Below are positions 41,701 through 50,366 of a stretch of 64,000 nucleotides of DNA, piece after piece. Source of the DNA: Verrucomicrobiota bacterium (GTDB lineage Bacteria; Verrucomicrobiota; Verrucomicrobiia; Opitutales; Opitutaceae); contig JAEYUW010000021.1 in NCBI GenBank assembly GCA_023432225.1, positions 62,001 to 126,000 on the forward strand. The letters run 5' to 3'. Position 1 is the first letter of the stretch. Each line of letters begins with the position of its first letter. A program made the position numbers and the translations under genes. Under the pieces are notes generated by a model that saw only the letters and a list, made by a program, of their open reading frames with translations, ran no database searches and was not told the origin of the DNA.

Positions 41701-42959
41701 TCAATGTCGCCCAAGCCAAACGCCTTCATGCGCAAGATGACGTCCGCGAGATTGCTGCGCTGGATCTCCGGCTGCGCGAAACGTGGGCGCTCGTTGAAAT
41801 CCTGCTCCGAATAAAGGCGGATGCACACGCCGTTGCTCACGCGACCGCAGCGGCCCTTGCGCTGGTCGGCGCTGCTCTGCGCGACCGGCTCGACCGGCAG
41901 ACGCCGCGTGCGGCTCTGCGGCACGTAGCGGCTGATGCGCGCGAGGCCGGTGTCGATCACGAAGCGGATGCCAGGGATCGTGAGCGAGGTCTCGGCGATG
42001 TTCGTCGCGACGACGATCTTCCGCTTCTGCGTCGGCGCGAAAACGCGCTGCTGTTCAGCATTGGTCAACCGTCCGAAGAGCGGCACGACTTCGACGTCAC
42101 GCGCGCGGCGGCCCTCGAGCAGATCGCGCACCTCGCGGATATCGCGCTCCGTCGGCAGGAACACGAGGATGTCGCCGCTGGCGCTTTCGCGCAGCACGCG
42201 CTCGACCGCCTCCACCGCGCCGTCGAGGTAGGTGAATTCGTCGTTGCGATTCTGGTAGGGCGGGACCGCTGGACCCGCCGCTTCGCGACCGTCCTTCGGC
42301 GGGCCCAGCGGTCCCGCCCTACCTTCGCCCTCCTCGCCCATCTCCTCCAACGGCGCGTAAATCACCTCCACCGGATACGTGCGTCCCGAGACCTCGACGA
42401 TCGGCGCGCCGTCGAACGCATCCGAAAACGCCTGCGTGTCGATTGTGGCGGAGGTGATGACGATTTTCAGATCCGGCCGGCGCAGCCGCAGACGGCGCAG
42501 ATGCCCGAGGATGAAATCGATGTTCAGCGAGCGCTCGTGCGCCTCGTCCACGATGATGGCGTCGTATTCACGAAGCTCCGGGTCGCCCTGCAACTCGGCG
42601 AGCAGCATGCCGTCGGTCATGAACTTCACGACCGTCTGCGGCGAGGTCTGGTCGGCGAAGCGGATTTTGCAGCCGACCTCCTTACCCCAATCGACGTTCA
42701 GCTCCTCGGCCACGCGTCGCGACACCGAGGCCGCGGCGACACGGCGCGGTTGCGTGCAAGCGATTTTCCCGCGCGTGCCACCGCCCGCCGCGAGCACCAT
42801 CTTCGGGATCTGCGTCGTCTTGCCCGAGCCGGTTTCGCCGGCGAGCACGATGACCTGATGCTTCAGGAGCAAACCGATGATCTCGTCCGCGCGCGCGCTG
42901 ATCGGCAGTTCCGGGGGGAACTCGATGCGGAAGGATGGTTGAGGACGTGGCGGCGGCAT
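38754..42959 (-). CDS. hrpA: ATP-dependent RNA helicase HrpA (DEAH-box)
   Basis: A 1401-residue DEAH-box helicase. Walker A is LAGETGSGKTTQIPKMVL, motif II is VDEAHERSLNIDF, motif III SATI, and motif VI falls in the QRKGRCGRV region. HA2 and OB-fold regions precede a long DUF3418 C-terminal domain typical of HrpA. HrpA rescues stalled ribosomes in E. coli. ATG 42959 gives the family N-terminus; the 93 upstream residues in frame are dismissed. Two segments are translated GTAG repeat pairs: RAGPLGPPKDGREAAGPAVP before YQNRNDEF, and GRANPLDEPSSGAGAMSPAR before DDSAYVG. Confidence 0.95.
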   Translation of the reverse strand: MPPPRPQPSFRIEFPPELPISARADEIIGLLLKHQVIVLAGETGSGKTTQIPKMVLAAGGGTRGKIACTQPRRVAAASVSRRVAEELNVDWGKEVGCKIRFADQTSPQTVVKFMTDGMLLAELQGDPELREYDAIIVDEAHERSLNIDFILGHLRRLRLRRPDLKIVITSATIDTQAFSDAFDGAPIVEVSGRTYPVEVIYAPLEEMGEEGEGRAGPLGPPKDGREAAGPAVPPYQNRNDEFTYLDGAVEAVERVLRESASGDILVFLPTERDIREVRDLLEGRRARDVEVVPLFGRLTNAEQQRVFAPTQKRKIVVATNIAETSLTIPGIRFVIDTGLARISRYVPQSRTRRLPVEPVAQSSADQRKGRCGRVSNGVCIRLYSEQDFNERPRFAQPEIQRSNLADVILRMKAFGLGDIEEFPFLNAPPAKGIRAGYALLHELGAIDDAGVLTELGRDLAHLPVDPTVGRMVLQARTEKCMREVLVVAAALSIQDPRERPLDAQQKADAAHRRFTHPDSDFLTLLSIWEAYHDDFETMTLGKLRKFCTAHYLSFMRMREWRDVHAQLIDTIEGGEGFEDTSVFDGVGADPRDAGRAARRKAAATPESVRDLALGTPGYRSIHRSILAGLLGNIATRLDDGTYHAAHDRKVAVFPGSSLFERPQREKVVAPRKEGPPKPKLARWLMASEIMETGRIYARTCARIDPHWALDLGAHLLRVSHSEPFWSIESGRVLVKERRRLYNLELEARSVGYGKIDPRHATEIFIREGLVGDTVTFPLDFIAHNRRVREKAESLLTRLRAAGYMNLDEAVYRFYARRLMPEGRANPLDEPSSGAGAMSPARRDDSAYVGISSVPELVDFVRHRQTTEPKFLFLDEDDLKPQVEESHDHGAFPEQLPIENRALPLNYAYKPGQEDDGVTLRIDLDEVADLSPATLDWAVPGHLREKIELMLKALPKEQRRTLIPLAETAQKITEEIQLIAARVPQPTLAQALAEVLTQRLGVRIDPRVWEGKTLPDHLRVRVEVLDNRGIVLGASRDLTELQAQLGTKQREVSQRAAKADNAAWRAARAKWETPPAGEWKFGNLPASVVVSEQAGVPVLAYPGLSASDAGVAVRLFATPEEARTATRGGLRRLLETALRYELGWLEKDLRDLRAIGTLTVTLAPLEKLQADVLESIRRWVTDGRIVGRANRVGEPRLVGDDSPYLTKENFERAVGDAKADLRGLVPKLVDWLCETLTLRLALQTHKTPYPGMANDLGALLPPDFLRRTPFARLKELPRYLKGMQARAERWKRDPAKDASRARELQPFVQAVQRLGERTGEFRWLVEEFRVSLFAQELGTAEPVSAVRLEKALREIASGAAAASQELGPPTAATAPKPKVAVPLPVKGKTVFKSLDALGNLPR
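40419..40495. repeat. inverted REP pair inside hrpA (C-terminal half)
   Basis: The plus unit starts GTAGGCCGAGTCGTCTCGAC (40419-40443); the minus unit, read on its strand, starts GTAGGGCGAATCCTCTGGAT (40471-40495). Stems GTCG/CGAC and ATCC/GGAT differ by paired, compensating changes around the same TCT loop. The segment is in frame with hrpA and encodes a Pro/Ser/Gly-rich insert. Confidence 0.8.
42255..42322. repeat. inverted REP pair inside hrpA (helicase core)
   Basis: The plus unit GTAGGGCGGGACCGCTGGAC (42255-42279) and the minus unit (42298-42322, ending GGTCCCGCCCTAC) share the GGCGGGACCGC stem. The pair is translated within hrpA between EEMGEEGEG and YQNRNDEF. Confidence 0.88.
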
Positions 42960-43037
42960 GCGCGAACAGACAGAGTGAAAGCGCGAACCTTGCCGCGTCG
43001 AGGCATGAAACGCGCCGCGGTCACGCCTGATTCCGTC

Positions 43038-43062
43038 GTAGGTGGCGCGCTGGCCGCGCCAC
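43038..43062 (+). repeat. GTAG-headed REP hairpin upstream of hrpA
   Basis: GTAG, then stem GTGGCGCG, loop and CGCGCCAC. A possible degenerate minus partner with TTGCGCGCAATCGCGCGA lies at about 43099-43116. Both lie in the 239-base divergent gap between hrpA and the small membrane-protein gene; no promoter stands out there. Confidence 0.65.
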
Positions 43063-43198
43063 TGGTTTGCCTGCGGGCGAACGCGGACACCGGGCAGGTT
43101 GCGCGCAATCGCGCGACCCACCAAGGATGGGAAAGTCGTGCCGCCCAGGTGCCGTCCTCCAATATCGCGCTTGGCACGCGCCACGCCGCCGCCCATCG

Positions 43199-43741
43199 AT
43201 GTCCGCTCCCATGCGCAGCGCCAAGCCACCTCTGACACCCGAACGTCGCCTCGAACGAGTGCTCGGCATCTCGCGCGCCAACGCGATCGGCGTGCTCGCG
43301 TGCGCCGGCTCCAGCCTGCTGCTCAATCTTCTGGTGCAAGACTGGGTCTTCTCCGGCTTCGCCGCGCTCGCCGTCGTAGCCGGCATCATGGAGCTGACCG
43401 GCCAGTCGCGTTTGCGCGCCGGCGATTTCGGCGGCCTGCATTGGCTGCTCGGCGCCCAAGGCTGCCTCTACACCGTCGTGGCCGGCTACGTGATGTGGCG
43501 CATGCAACATTTCGATCCGGCTGCGTTGTGGGCCGAGCTGCCGGATGAGACGCGCACCGAGTTTCTCGCGCAAATGCAGAAGGCCGGCGCACCGGAGTCC
43601 GATCGCGATCTTTTTCTCCGCGCATTTAATTTCCTCCTCTGCACGACACTGATCGTCGTGAGCACGCTCTACCAAGGCGGCCTCGCGTGGTGGTATCGTC
43701 GCCAACGCTTCGCCATCGCCGAAGCCCTGCATCGCGAGTGA
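43199..43741 (+). CDS. hypothetical membrane protein
   Basis: A 180-residue protein that I cannot assign. About four hydrophobic stretches are visible (ANAIGVLACAGSSLLLNLLV, FSGFAALAVVAGIMEL, LLGAQGCLYTVVAGYVMW, FLLCTTLIVVSTLYQGGLAW), with a polar loop (~105-140) between the third and fourth. ATG 43199 is chosen because translation further upstream is repeat-derived. It is divergent from hrpA and ends a few bases before a GTAG repeat. Confidence 0.75.
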   Translation: MSAPMRSAKPPLTPERRLERVLGISRANAIGVLACAGSSLLLNLLVQDWVFSGFAALAVVAGIMELTGQSRLRAGDFGGLHWLLGAQGCLYTVVAGYVMWRMQHFDPAALWAELPDETRTEFLAQMQKAGAPESDRDLFLRAFNFLLCTTLIVVSTLYQGGLAWWYRRQRFAIAEALHRE

Positions 43742-43745
43742 ACCG

Positions 43746-43772
43746 GTAGGGCCTCACCTCGCGTAAGGCCTC
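43746..43772 (+). repeat. GTAG-headed REP hairpin
   Basis: GTAGGGCCTCACCTCGCGTA followed by AGGCCTC begins five bases after the preceding stop. It differs at only two positions from the minus unit at 35716-35742, showing that stem families recur at distant loci. Confidence 0.8.
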
Positions 43773-43842
43773 GCGCGCGACCGCGCCGCACGCCGCGCTC
43801 GCCGGCGAAGCTCACCGCCGAAGCTCGTTCGCCGCGGCCGGG

Positions 43843-43865
43843 TTTGTAACGTATTATATTACAAA
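43843..43865. promoter_or_regulatory. odd-centre AT-rich palindrome before deoA, site 1
   Basis: TTTGTAACGTA, a central T and TATATTACAAA form a 23-base palindrome with 9 of 11 pairs matched. It is strikingly A+T-rich for this G+C-rich DNA. It is followed by AACGGCATTTCGGCCCCGAC, which recurs almost unchanged after site 2. The remaining sequence of the 337-base gap (43742-44078) holds only a REP unit and no gene. Confidence 0.55.
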
Positions 43866-43934
43866 CGGCATTTCGGCCCCGACCGTGGAAGTGATACCGC
43901 GCTCACCGGCGAGCGTTCGTCCATCCCGAACGGG

Positions 43935-43957
43935 GTTGTAACATATTACGTTACAAA
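43935..43957. promoter_or_regulatory. odd-centre AT-rich palindrome before deoA, site 2
   Basis: GTTGTAACATA, a central T and TACGTTACAAA match 9 of 11 pairs. Its centre is 92 bases from site 1, and the following ACTGCATTTCGGCACCGACG repeats the flank of site 1, so the two lie in a ~65-base direct repeat. It is 122 bases before the deoA start. Confidence 0.55.
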
Positions 43958-44078
43958 CTGCATTTCGGCACCGACGGTGACACCGATGCCGCGCGACGGG
44001 CGCGGCGCCGGCGCGACGCTTTCACACGGCGAAAACCCCCTCGACGCCCGCGTCATATCGCGGTTGACTGCGCGCCCC

Positions 44079-45404
<1,326 letters not shown>

Positions 45405-45480
45405 GATACCGCAGCACTACCGAGCTGCGGCGGGATGCCGTGTCGCCTCATCCGATCGCGCCACAGACGTGGCGGATGAG

Positions 45481-47460
45481 CTACGGCCGCGCGAGCTGGC
45501 GGGCCGCGAGTTCGCAGTTGCGCCGATATTCGCTGTTGTCCGGGGCGAGACGCACGGCCTCTTCGAACTCCGCCAACGCCTCGCGCGGCCGGCCGGCACG
45601 CGCGAGCGTAACGCCACAGGCGTTGCGGAGGCCGGCATGCTCGGGACGGCGATCGACGGCTTTGCGAATCTGCGCGATCGCCTCGTCCACGCGGCCGAGC
45701 TCCATAAGCGTGGCACTGTAGTTGGCGCGCACCTCGACGTCGTCCGGTGTGAGTAGCAACGCCTGCTCATAGCGCGTCAGGGCATCGGCGAAGCGGCCGG
45801 CTTCCGCGAGCGTATTGGCGAGATTGAAAAGCGCTGCCGCCAAATCGGGCTTTTCGCGCAACGCGGCCTCGAAGCGAGCGATTGCCTCGTCGGTGCGACC
45901 TTCGGCGGCGAGCGCGTTGCCGAGATTGGACAGCGTCGTGGGATCGGTGGGCCGCAGCGCCAGCGCCCGGTCGAACAACGAGCGCGCGCCGGCGAGATCG
46001 CCGCGGGCTTGGAGAACGTTACCGAGGTTGTTGAGTGACTCGACGACCGGCTCGAGCGCAACCGAGCGTTCGAGCCACTGCTGCGCGGCCTCGAGATTGC
46101 CTTCGCGCTGATGATAGTCGGCCAGCAGCGCCAAAGCGCGCGCGTTGCTCGGGAGACGAGCGGCCAGGTCTTCATACATACCGATCCGAGAAGCGTAGTC
46201 GGCGTTACGCGACCAGGTCGCAAGGCCGAGCGCGGCGGCAACAACAACGAATGCCATCCACACCCGCGCGCCCAGCCACGCCACGCCAGCGGCGGCCACC
46301 AGCGCGCAGAGCCCCGCCAGCGGCAAGTAGGTGCGGTGCTCCGCCATCGTCTGCGAGGCGATCGGCACGATACTCGAACTGGGCGCGAGAACGACGAAGA
46401 AGAACAACCCGCAGAAACCCCACGCACGGCCGCGCCACGCGCCCCAAGCCGACAAACCCGCGAGACCGAGCACGAACACCGCCGCAGGCAGGACGCGCGG
46501 CCAATCGGTGACGAGCACCGTGCCGTAATCGAGCACCAGCGGATGCGGCCAGACGAACAACCGCAGGTAGTGCGCGATCGCAGGGAACTGCGTCAGCGCG
46601 TAGTCGAGCGCGGACATCGGCGTGCCGAATCCGGCCGTGCCGCCGCGATTGCCAGTGGTCAGCATGAGCGCGGCGAGCAGGAGCCACGTCGCCGCGAGCG
46701 CTGTGTGCAGCCGGCCGCGGCGTGTCCAGACTTCGCGCCATGAATCCGCGAGATAAAAACGGTCGTAGAGCACGAGCACGAGCGGCGCGGTGGCCATGAC
46801 TTCCTTGGCCGCCATGCCGGCGAGGCAGGCGATGAACGTGGCGATCGCCCAACCGCGGCGCGTGGGCTCTTCACTAGCGCGGATAAAAAACCACCACGCG
46901 GCGAAGAAACACAGCGCCACAAGCGACTCGGCGCGCTGGACGATGTAGGTGACGGACTCCGTCTGCAGCGGATGCAGGAGCCACAACGCGGCGCCGATGA
47001 ACGCCACGGCCGACGCATCGGCTTGCCAGCGCGATGCGAGCGCGGGCTGCCGCAGCGTGCGGCGGATGATGCCGGCGAGAATCAGGCCGTTCGCGAGGTG
47101 GATCGCGAGATTGACGAGGTGATAGCTCCACACGTCGAAGCCGCTGACGGCATAGTTGAGGGCGAAGCTGAGCGCGAGCAACGGTCGACCGCTGACCGTG
47201 AGACCGCCCGCAGCCGGAGGGAGGAGCGACTCGCCGAGGCTGCGCAATGCGGAATTGTCGACGATCGAAGGAACGTCATCGAACAGGAACACGCCGCGAA
47301 AGCTGTTCACGTAGGCCGACGTTGCGAGCAACGCCAGGAGCACGCCGGTCAGCCAGGGTCGGGCGACAAGACGCGCGAAAAACGATTCGTTGGCGGGTGA
47401 AGAACGCTGGCGCACGCAGGAGTTGTCGGAGTTCGCCTTTGTCGGAATTTCGGCGGACAA
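45481..47460 (-). CDS. TPR membrane protein, TMTC-like putative O-mannosyltransferase
   Basis: A 659-residue protein: about ten membrane helices (~30-415), then about seven TPR units (~430-655, e.g. NNLGNVLQARGDLAGARSLF and NLANTLAEAGRFADALTRYE). The early FLFDDVPSIVDN, the WLLHPLQTESVTYIVQRAES loop and MAEHRTYLPLAGL are the pattern of bacterial homologues of eukaryotic TMTC proteins, which are putative dolichyl-phosphate-mannose O-mannosyltransferases. The acidic FDD is a candidate catalytic site. Bacterial function is unproven. It lies next to tRNA-Leu. Confidence 0.85.
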   Translation of the reverse strand: MSAEIPTKANSDNSCVRQRSSPANESFFARLVARPWLTGVLLALLATSAYVNSFRGVFLFDDVPSIVDNSALRSLGESLLPPAAGGLTVSGRPLLALSFALNYAVSGFDVWSYHLVNLAIHLANGLILAGIIRRTLRQPALASRWQADASAVAFIGAALWLLHPLQTESVTYIVQRAESLVALCFFAAWWFFIRASEEPTRRGWAIATFIACLAGMAAKEVMATAPLVLVLYDRFYLADSWREVWTRRGRLHTALAATWLLLAALMLTTGNRGGTAGFGTPMSALDYALTQFPAIAHYLRLFVWPHPLVLDYGTVLVTDWPRVLPAAVFVLGLAGLSAWGAWRGRAWGFCGLFFFVVLAPSSSIVPIASQTMAEHRTYLPLAGLCALVAAAGVAWLGARVWMAFVVVAAALGLATWSRNADYASRIGMYEDLAARLPSNARALALLADYHQREGNLEAAQQWLERSVALEPVVESLNNLGNVLQARGDLAGARSLFDRALALRPTDPTTLSNLGNALAAEGRTDEAIARFEAALREKPDLAAALFNLANTLAEAGRFADALTRYEQALLLTPDDVEVRANYSATLMELGRVDEAIAQIRKAVDRRPEHAGLRNACGVTLARAGRPREALAEFEEAVRLAPDNSEYRRNCELAARQLARP

Positions 47461-47601
47461 ATTTCTTTCGCGGGGGTCTGGCCATCCTGCGCAGGGCCAC
47501 GGACGGCAGCCTTCGCTGGCCGCGCGAAACAGTGCCTTCAGCAGAACGGACTCGCGCCACCTTCCAGCTGGCCTGCCAACCGAAGCCCAGCAGGCGAAGG
47601 T

Positions 47602-47686
47602 TGGTGCTCAGGGGGGGACTCGAACCCCCATGCGGTTAAGCACAGGCTTCTGAGACCTGCGTGTCTACCAGTTCCACCACCTGAGC
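47602..47686 (-). tRNA. tRNA-Leu (anticodon CAG)
   Basis: The minus strand folds as a class II tRNA: acceptor GCTCAGG pairs with CCTGAGC, the D-arm contains AACTGGTAGAC, and the anticodon loop CTCAGAA gives CAG. There is a variable arm, T-loop GTTCGAGTC, and an encoded CCA end (47602-47604). It reads CUG, the main leucine codon in such G+C-rich genomes. Confidence 0.96.
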
Positions 47687-47757
47687 GGAGAGGAAGGGGC
47701 ATGGATAGGCCCCGTGCCGAGAGGCGCAAGGTTTTTGTTAGCCTGAGACGGACCGCG

Positions 47758-48846
47758 TCAACGCAGGTGCTTGCGCTCGTGCTCCAACAGGCGCTGTTTC
47801 CGCCAGAGACCGCCGGCGTAGCCGCAGAGCGAGCCGTCGGCGTTGATGACGCGGTGGCACGGGATCACGAGGCACATCATGTTCGAGCCGTTGGCGCGGC
47901 CGATGGCGCGCGCGGCTTTCGGCACGCCGACGGCGCGCGCCATTTCGAGGTAGCTGCGCGTCCGACCGGGGGCGATGCGGCGGAGCTCGGCCCAGACCTT
48001 TTGCTGAAACTCGGAGCCAACCGGCGCGAGCGGCAGGTCAAACGTCAGCGACTCGCCGGCAAAATAGCGCGCGACCTGTGTCGCGGTAGCATCGAGCACG
48101 GGATGGTCGCCGGGAACGATTACGCACTTGAGGCGGTTGCGGAGCATTTCGATTTCGCGTTCGAGACCGCGGCGATCGACGAATTCCAGCAACCGCAGGC
48201 CGGCGTCATCGGCCAGCGCGACCATCGTGCCGAGCGGCGTCTCGAGGCGGCATCCGAGCACGCAGTGCTTTGTTGCAGCGTTGCGCGGCGGCTGGCCGAA
48301 GAGGCGCGCAAAGGCGTCGCGAAATCCGCTCGTCGATTCGTAGCCGGTGGCAAGCTGCGCCTCGACGACGGGCTGGCCTGACTTGAGGCCGTGCAGCGCG
48401 AGCCCCATGCGGCGCGCACGCTGGTAGGCGTGGAAGGTCATGCCGTAATAGGCCTTGAACTGTCGTCGCGCAGTCGACGGCTCGATGGACAGCGCGACGA
48501 GATCCTTGTCGGTGACGCGACCGTCCTTCGCGTCTTCGACCGCGCGGCGGAGCCGGTCGACGAGTTTGGGCACCGGCCGCGTGGCGTCCATGGGCTTGCA
48601 CAAGCGACACGGACGATAGCCGCCGTGCAATGCCTCGGTGACAGACGGGAAGAATTCGACGTTCTCCTCCTTGGGAAATTTGGCGCGACACGTCGGGCGA
48701 CAGAAAATGCCGGTCGTCTTCACCCCGGTGAAGAACACCCCCTCGTAAGCCGGGTCGCGCCGACGCAGCGCGCGATACATCGTGCGAAAGTTCGGCAGGG
48801 TGTGCGTGGCGGAGTTCTGCGGCACGGAATGATCGAGCTGAATCAT
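47758..48846 (-). CDS. ada: bifunctional DNA repair methyltransferase/transcriptional activator Ada
   Basis: A 362-residue Ada. The N-terminal zinc domain has C49, C53, C80 and C83 (FCRPTC and YRPCRLC), C49 being the methylphosphotriester acceptor. An AraC-type helix-turn-helix spans ~95-190 (FHAYQRARRMGLALH, LATGYESTSGFRDAF). The C-terminal O6-methylguanine methyltransferase has Cys330 in VIPCHRVI and the helix YLEMARAVGVPKAARAIGRA. It repairs alkylated DNA and activates its own regulon. Divergent from cdd. Confidence 0.96.
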   Translation of the reverse strand: MIQLDHSVPQNSATHTLPNFRTMYRALRRRDPAYEGVFFTGVKTTGIFCRPTCRAKFPKEENVEFFPSVTEALHGGYRPCRLCKPMDATRPVPKLVDRLRRAVEDAKDGRVTDKDLVALSIEPSTARRQFKAYYGMTFHAYQRARRMGLALHGLKSGQPVVEAQLATGYESTSGFRDAFARLFGQPPRNAATKHCVLGCRLETPLGTMVALADDAGLRLLEFVDRRGLEREIEMLRNRLKCVIVPGDHPVLDATATQVARYFAGESLTFDLPLAPVGSEFQQKVWAELRRIAPGRTRSYLEMARAVGVPKAARAIGRANGSNMMCLVIPCHRVINADGSLCGYAGGLWRKQRLLEHERKHLR

Positions 48847-48937
48847 GCTCTAAACGTAGCGAGCAGCCGCGCAAGTCCGCGCCCGAAATTCAGGCAAGGA
48901 AATCGGCCCGCGCGGAGCCGCGCAACGTTCGGAGAGA

Positions 48938-48958
48938 ATATGGCGTATTACGCCATAT
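48938..48958. promoter_or_regulatory. perfect odd-centre palindrome before cdd, site 1
   Basis: A perfect 21-base palindrome about a central T; its core is TGGCGTATTACGCCA, extended by ATA and TAT. It shares its core with the kdpA-kdpB sites. It is preceded by GGAGAGAA, repeated (GGAGAAAC) before site 2. It lies in the ada-cdd divergent gap, 143 bases before cdd. Confidence 0.6.
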
Positions 48959-48998
48959 CTTTTAGGTGCGACAGGCTGGAGCGAAAATGCGGAGAAAC

Positions 48999-49013
48999 TG
49001 GCGTATTACGCCA
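48999..49013. promoter_or_regulatory. perfect odd-centre palindrome before cdd, site 2
   Basis: TGGCGTATTACGCCA is a perfect 15-base palindrome whose centre is 58 bases from site 1 and which lies 68 bases before the cdd start. Paired operators bound by one dimeric repressor would fit. Confidence 0.6.
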
Positions 49014-49080
49014 CATTTGGATTGGGGCGGCTTCCTGGCGCGACGTTGACCGATGCGCGACGGAAGCGTTGACTGCGGGC

Positions 49081-50049
49081 ATGAGCCAACGCGTTTCCCG
49101 TCCGGCCAGCTGGCAGAAGGCGATTGCGAATTTTCCGGCCGCCTTGCGCGCCGATCTCGATGCGCTGTGGGACAGCGGTGGCGTGGTTGCGCCTGCGCTG
49201 GTCGACCGCCTGCGGGCGAGTGTCGGCGGCGACCTCGGCGCGGCGATGATGCGGCTGCTGCCGCTGGCACAGCATTACGCGGTCGTGCCAGTGTCGCATT
49301 TCCGCGTCGGTGCCGTCGCCGCCGGAATGCCGGCGGCGCGCGGCGCGAGTCCGGCGCTATACCTCGGCGCGAATTACGAGTTCGAGGGCGTCGCGCTGAG
49401 CTTCACGATTCACGCCGAGCAGTGCGCGACCAACCACGCCTGGCTGCGCAGCGAACCCGGGCTCTCGCTGCTGGCGGTGACGGCCGCACCATGCGGCTAT
49501 TGCCGGCAATTTCTCAACGAGCTCAGCACGGCGGCGAAATTGTCGGTGCTGCTGCCGGCGGAAACGACGCGCGGTTTCAGCACGACGCCGCTCGCGAAGC
49601 TGCTGCCCCACTCTTTCGGACCGACGGATCTTGGCATCAAAGGCGGCTTGATGGATCCGGTGCTCGCCGCGCCGACGCTGAAGCTGGTAGGCCGCGCAAA
49701 AGGCGATGCACTCGTGGACGCGGCACTCGAGGCCGCGCGTCGCAGCTACGCGCCCTACCCGACCGACGAAGCCGGACAATTCGCCGGCGTGGCCCTGCAA
49801 TTCGCCGATGGCTCGATCTGCGCCGGCCGCTACGCGGGCAACGCCGCCTATAATCCGAGTCTCTCGCCGCTGGAGTCCGTGCTGGCGTTCGCGCATGTGA
49901 GTTCGTCGCTGAGCTTCGCGCGGCGCGTGAAACGCTGCGTGCTCGTCGAGGTGCCGACATTGGCCAGTCAGCGCAGCGCGACGGAAGCAGTCTTGGCGGT
50001 CGTGGCGCCGAGAGTGAAGTTGGAGTATTTCGCCGCGCGCGTGGCGTGA
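49081..50049 (+). CDS. cdd: cytidine deaminase (two-domain type)
   Basis: A 322-residue cytidine/deoxycytidine deaminase. The catalytic domain has zinc site His111 and Glu113 (TIHAEQ) and C138/C141 (APCGYCRQF), matching H102, E104, C129 and C132 of E. coli Cdd. The C-terminal second domain (~215-320) lacks these residues, as in the dimeric E. coli-type enzyme. It has ~28 more residues than E. coli Cdd, mostly at the N-terminus. Start ATG 49081 follows two palindromes. It works with deoA in pyrimidine nucleoside salvage or breakdown. Confidence 0.95.
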   Translation: MSQRVSRPASWQKAIANFPAALRADLDALWDSGGVVAPALVDRLRASVGGDLGAAMMRLLPLAQHYAVVPVSHFRVGAVAAGMPAARGASPALYLGANYEFEGVALSFTIHAEQCATNHAWLRSEPGLSLLAVTAAPCGYCRQFLNELSTAAKLSVLLPAETTRGFSTTPLAKLLPHSFGPTDLGIKGGLMDPVLAAPTLKLVGRAKGDALVDAALEAARRSYAPYPTDEAGQFAGVALQFADGSICAGRYAGNAAYNPSLSPLESVLAFAHVSSSLSFARRVKRCVLVEVPTLASQRSATEAVLAVVAPRVKLEYFAARVA

Positions 50050-50101
50050 GTTTCGGCGCAGCGGCTGTGAGGCCGTGGAACGGAGCCGCGCGAGGACGGG
50101 A

Positions 50102-50125
50102 GTTGCGCGCAAGCGCGCAACCTAC
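50102..50125 (-). repeat. GTAG-headed REP hairpin after cdd
   Basis: On the minus strand it reads GTAGGTTGCGCGCTTGCGCG then CAAC, with stem GTTGCGCG/CGCGCAAC. It lies 53 bases after the cdd stop in the 317-base gap 50050-50366. Confidence 0.7.
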
Positions 50126-50150
50126 CGAACGACGTAGCCCAATCTGGTTT

Positions 50151-50250
50151 TGTCATCGCGAGCCCGACGTAGTCGGGCGTGGCGATCCAGCGCGCACTGG
50201 ATGTCATGCTCTCGCTTCGCTCGATAGCTTCGTCGCTGCGATCCTCGCAG
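50151..50250. repeat. dispersed TGTCATCGCGAGC-type repeat
   Basis: TGTCATCGCGAGCCCGACGT opens a stretch with the hairpin GCCCGACGTAGTCGGGC, then GGCGATCCAGCGCGCACTGG, ATGTCATGCTCTCGCTTCGC and TCGCTGCGATCCTCGCA. The wording resembles the TGTCATTGCGAGCGAAGCGA repeats known from many bacterial genomes. I see nothing else supportable in this gap. Confidence 0.5.
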
Positions 50251-50366
50251 ACAAACGGGAGTCTACCGATTCATGCCGGTCACGAGTGCGGGTGGTTTTC
50301 AGGGTTAGCGGGCGAACGCCTTCAGCCAGTTTACGTCGGCTGCTATCAGGAGCGGCGAAGGCCCGC

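Noticed and set aside
43843..43957. NrdR boxes before deoA
   Set aside because: NrdR boxes are about 16 bases with an even-centred ACACWATATATWGTGT pattern; these sites are 23 bases, odd-centred, with TTTGTAAC/GTTACAAA arms.
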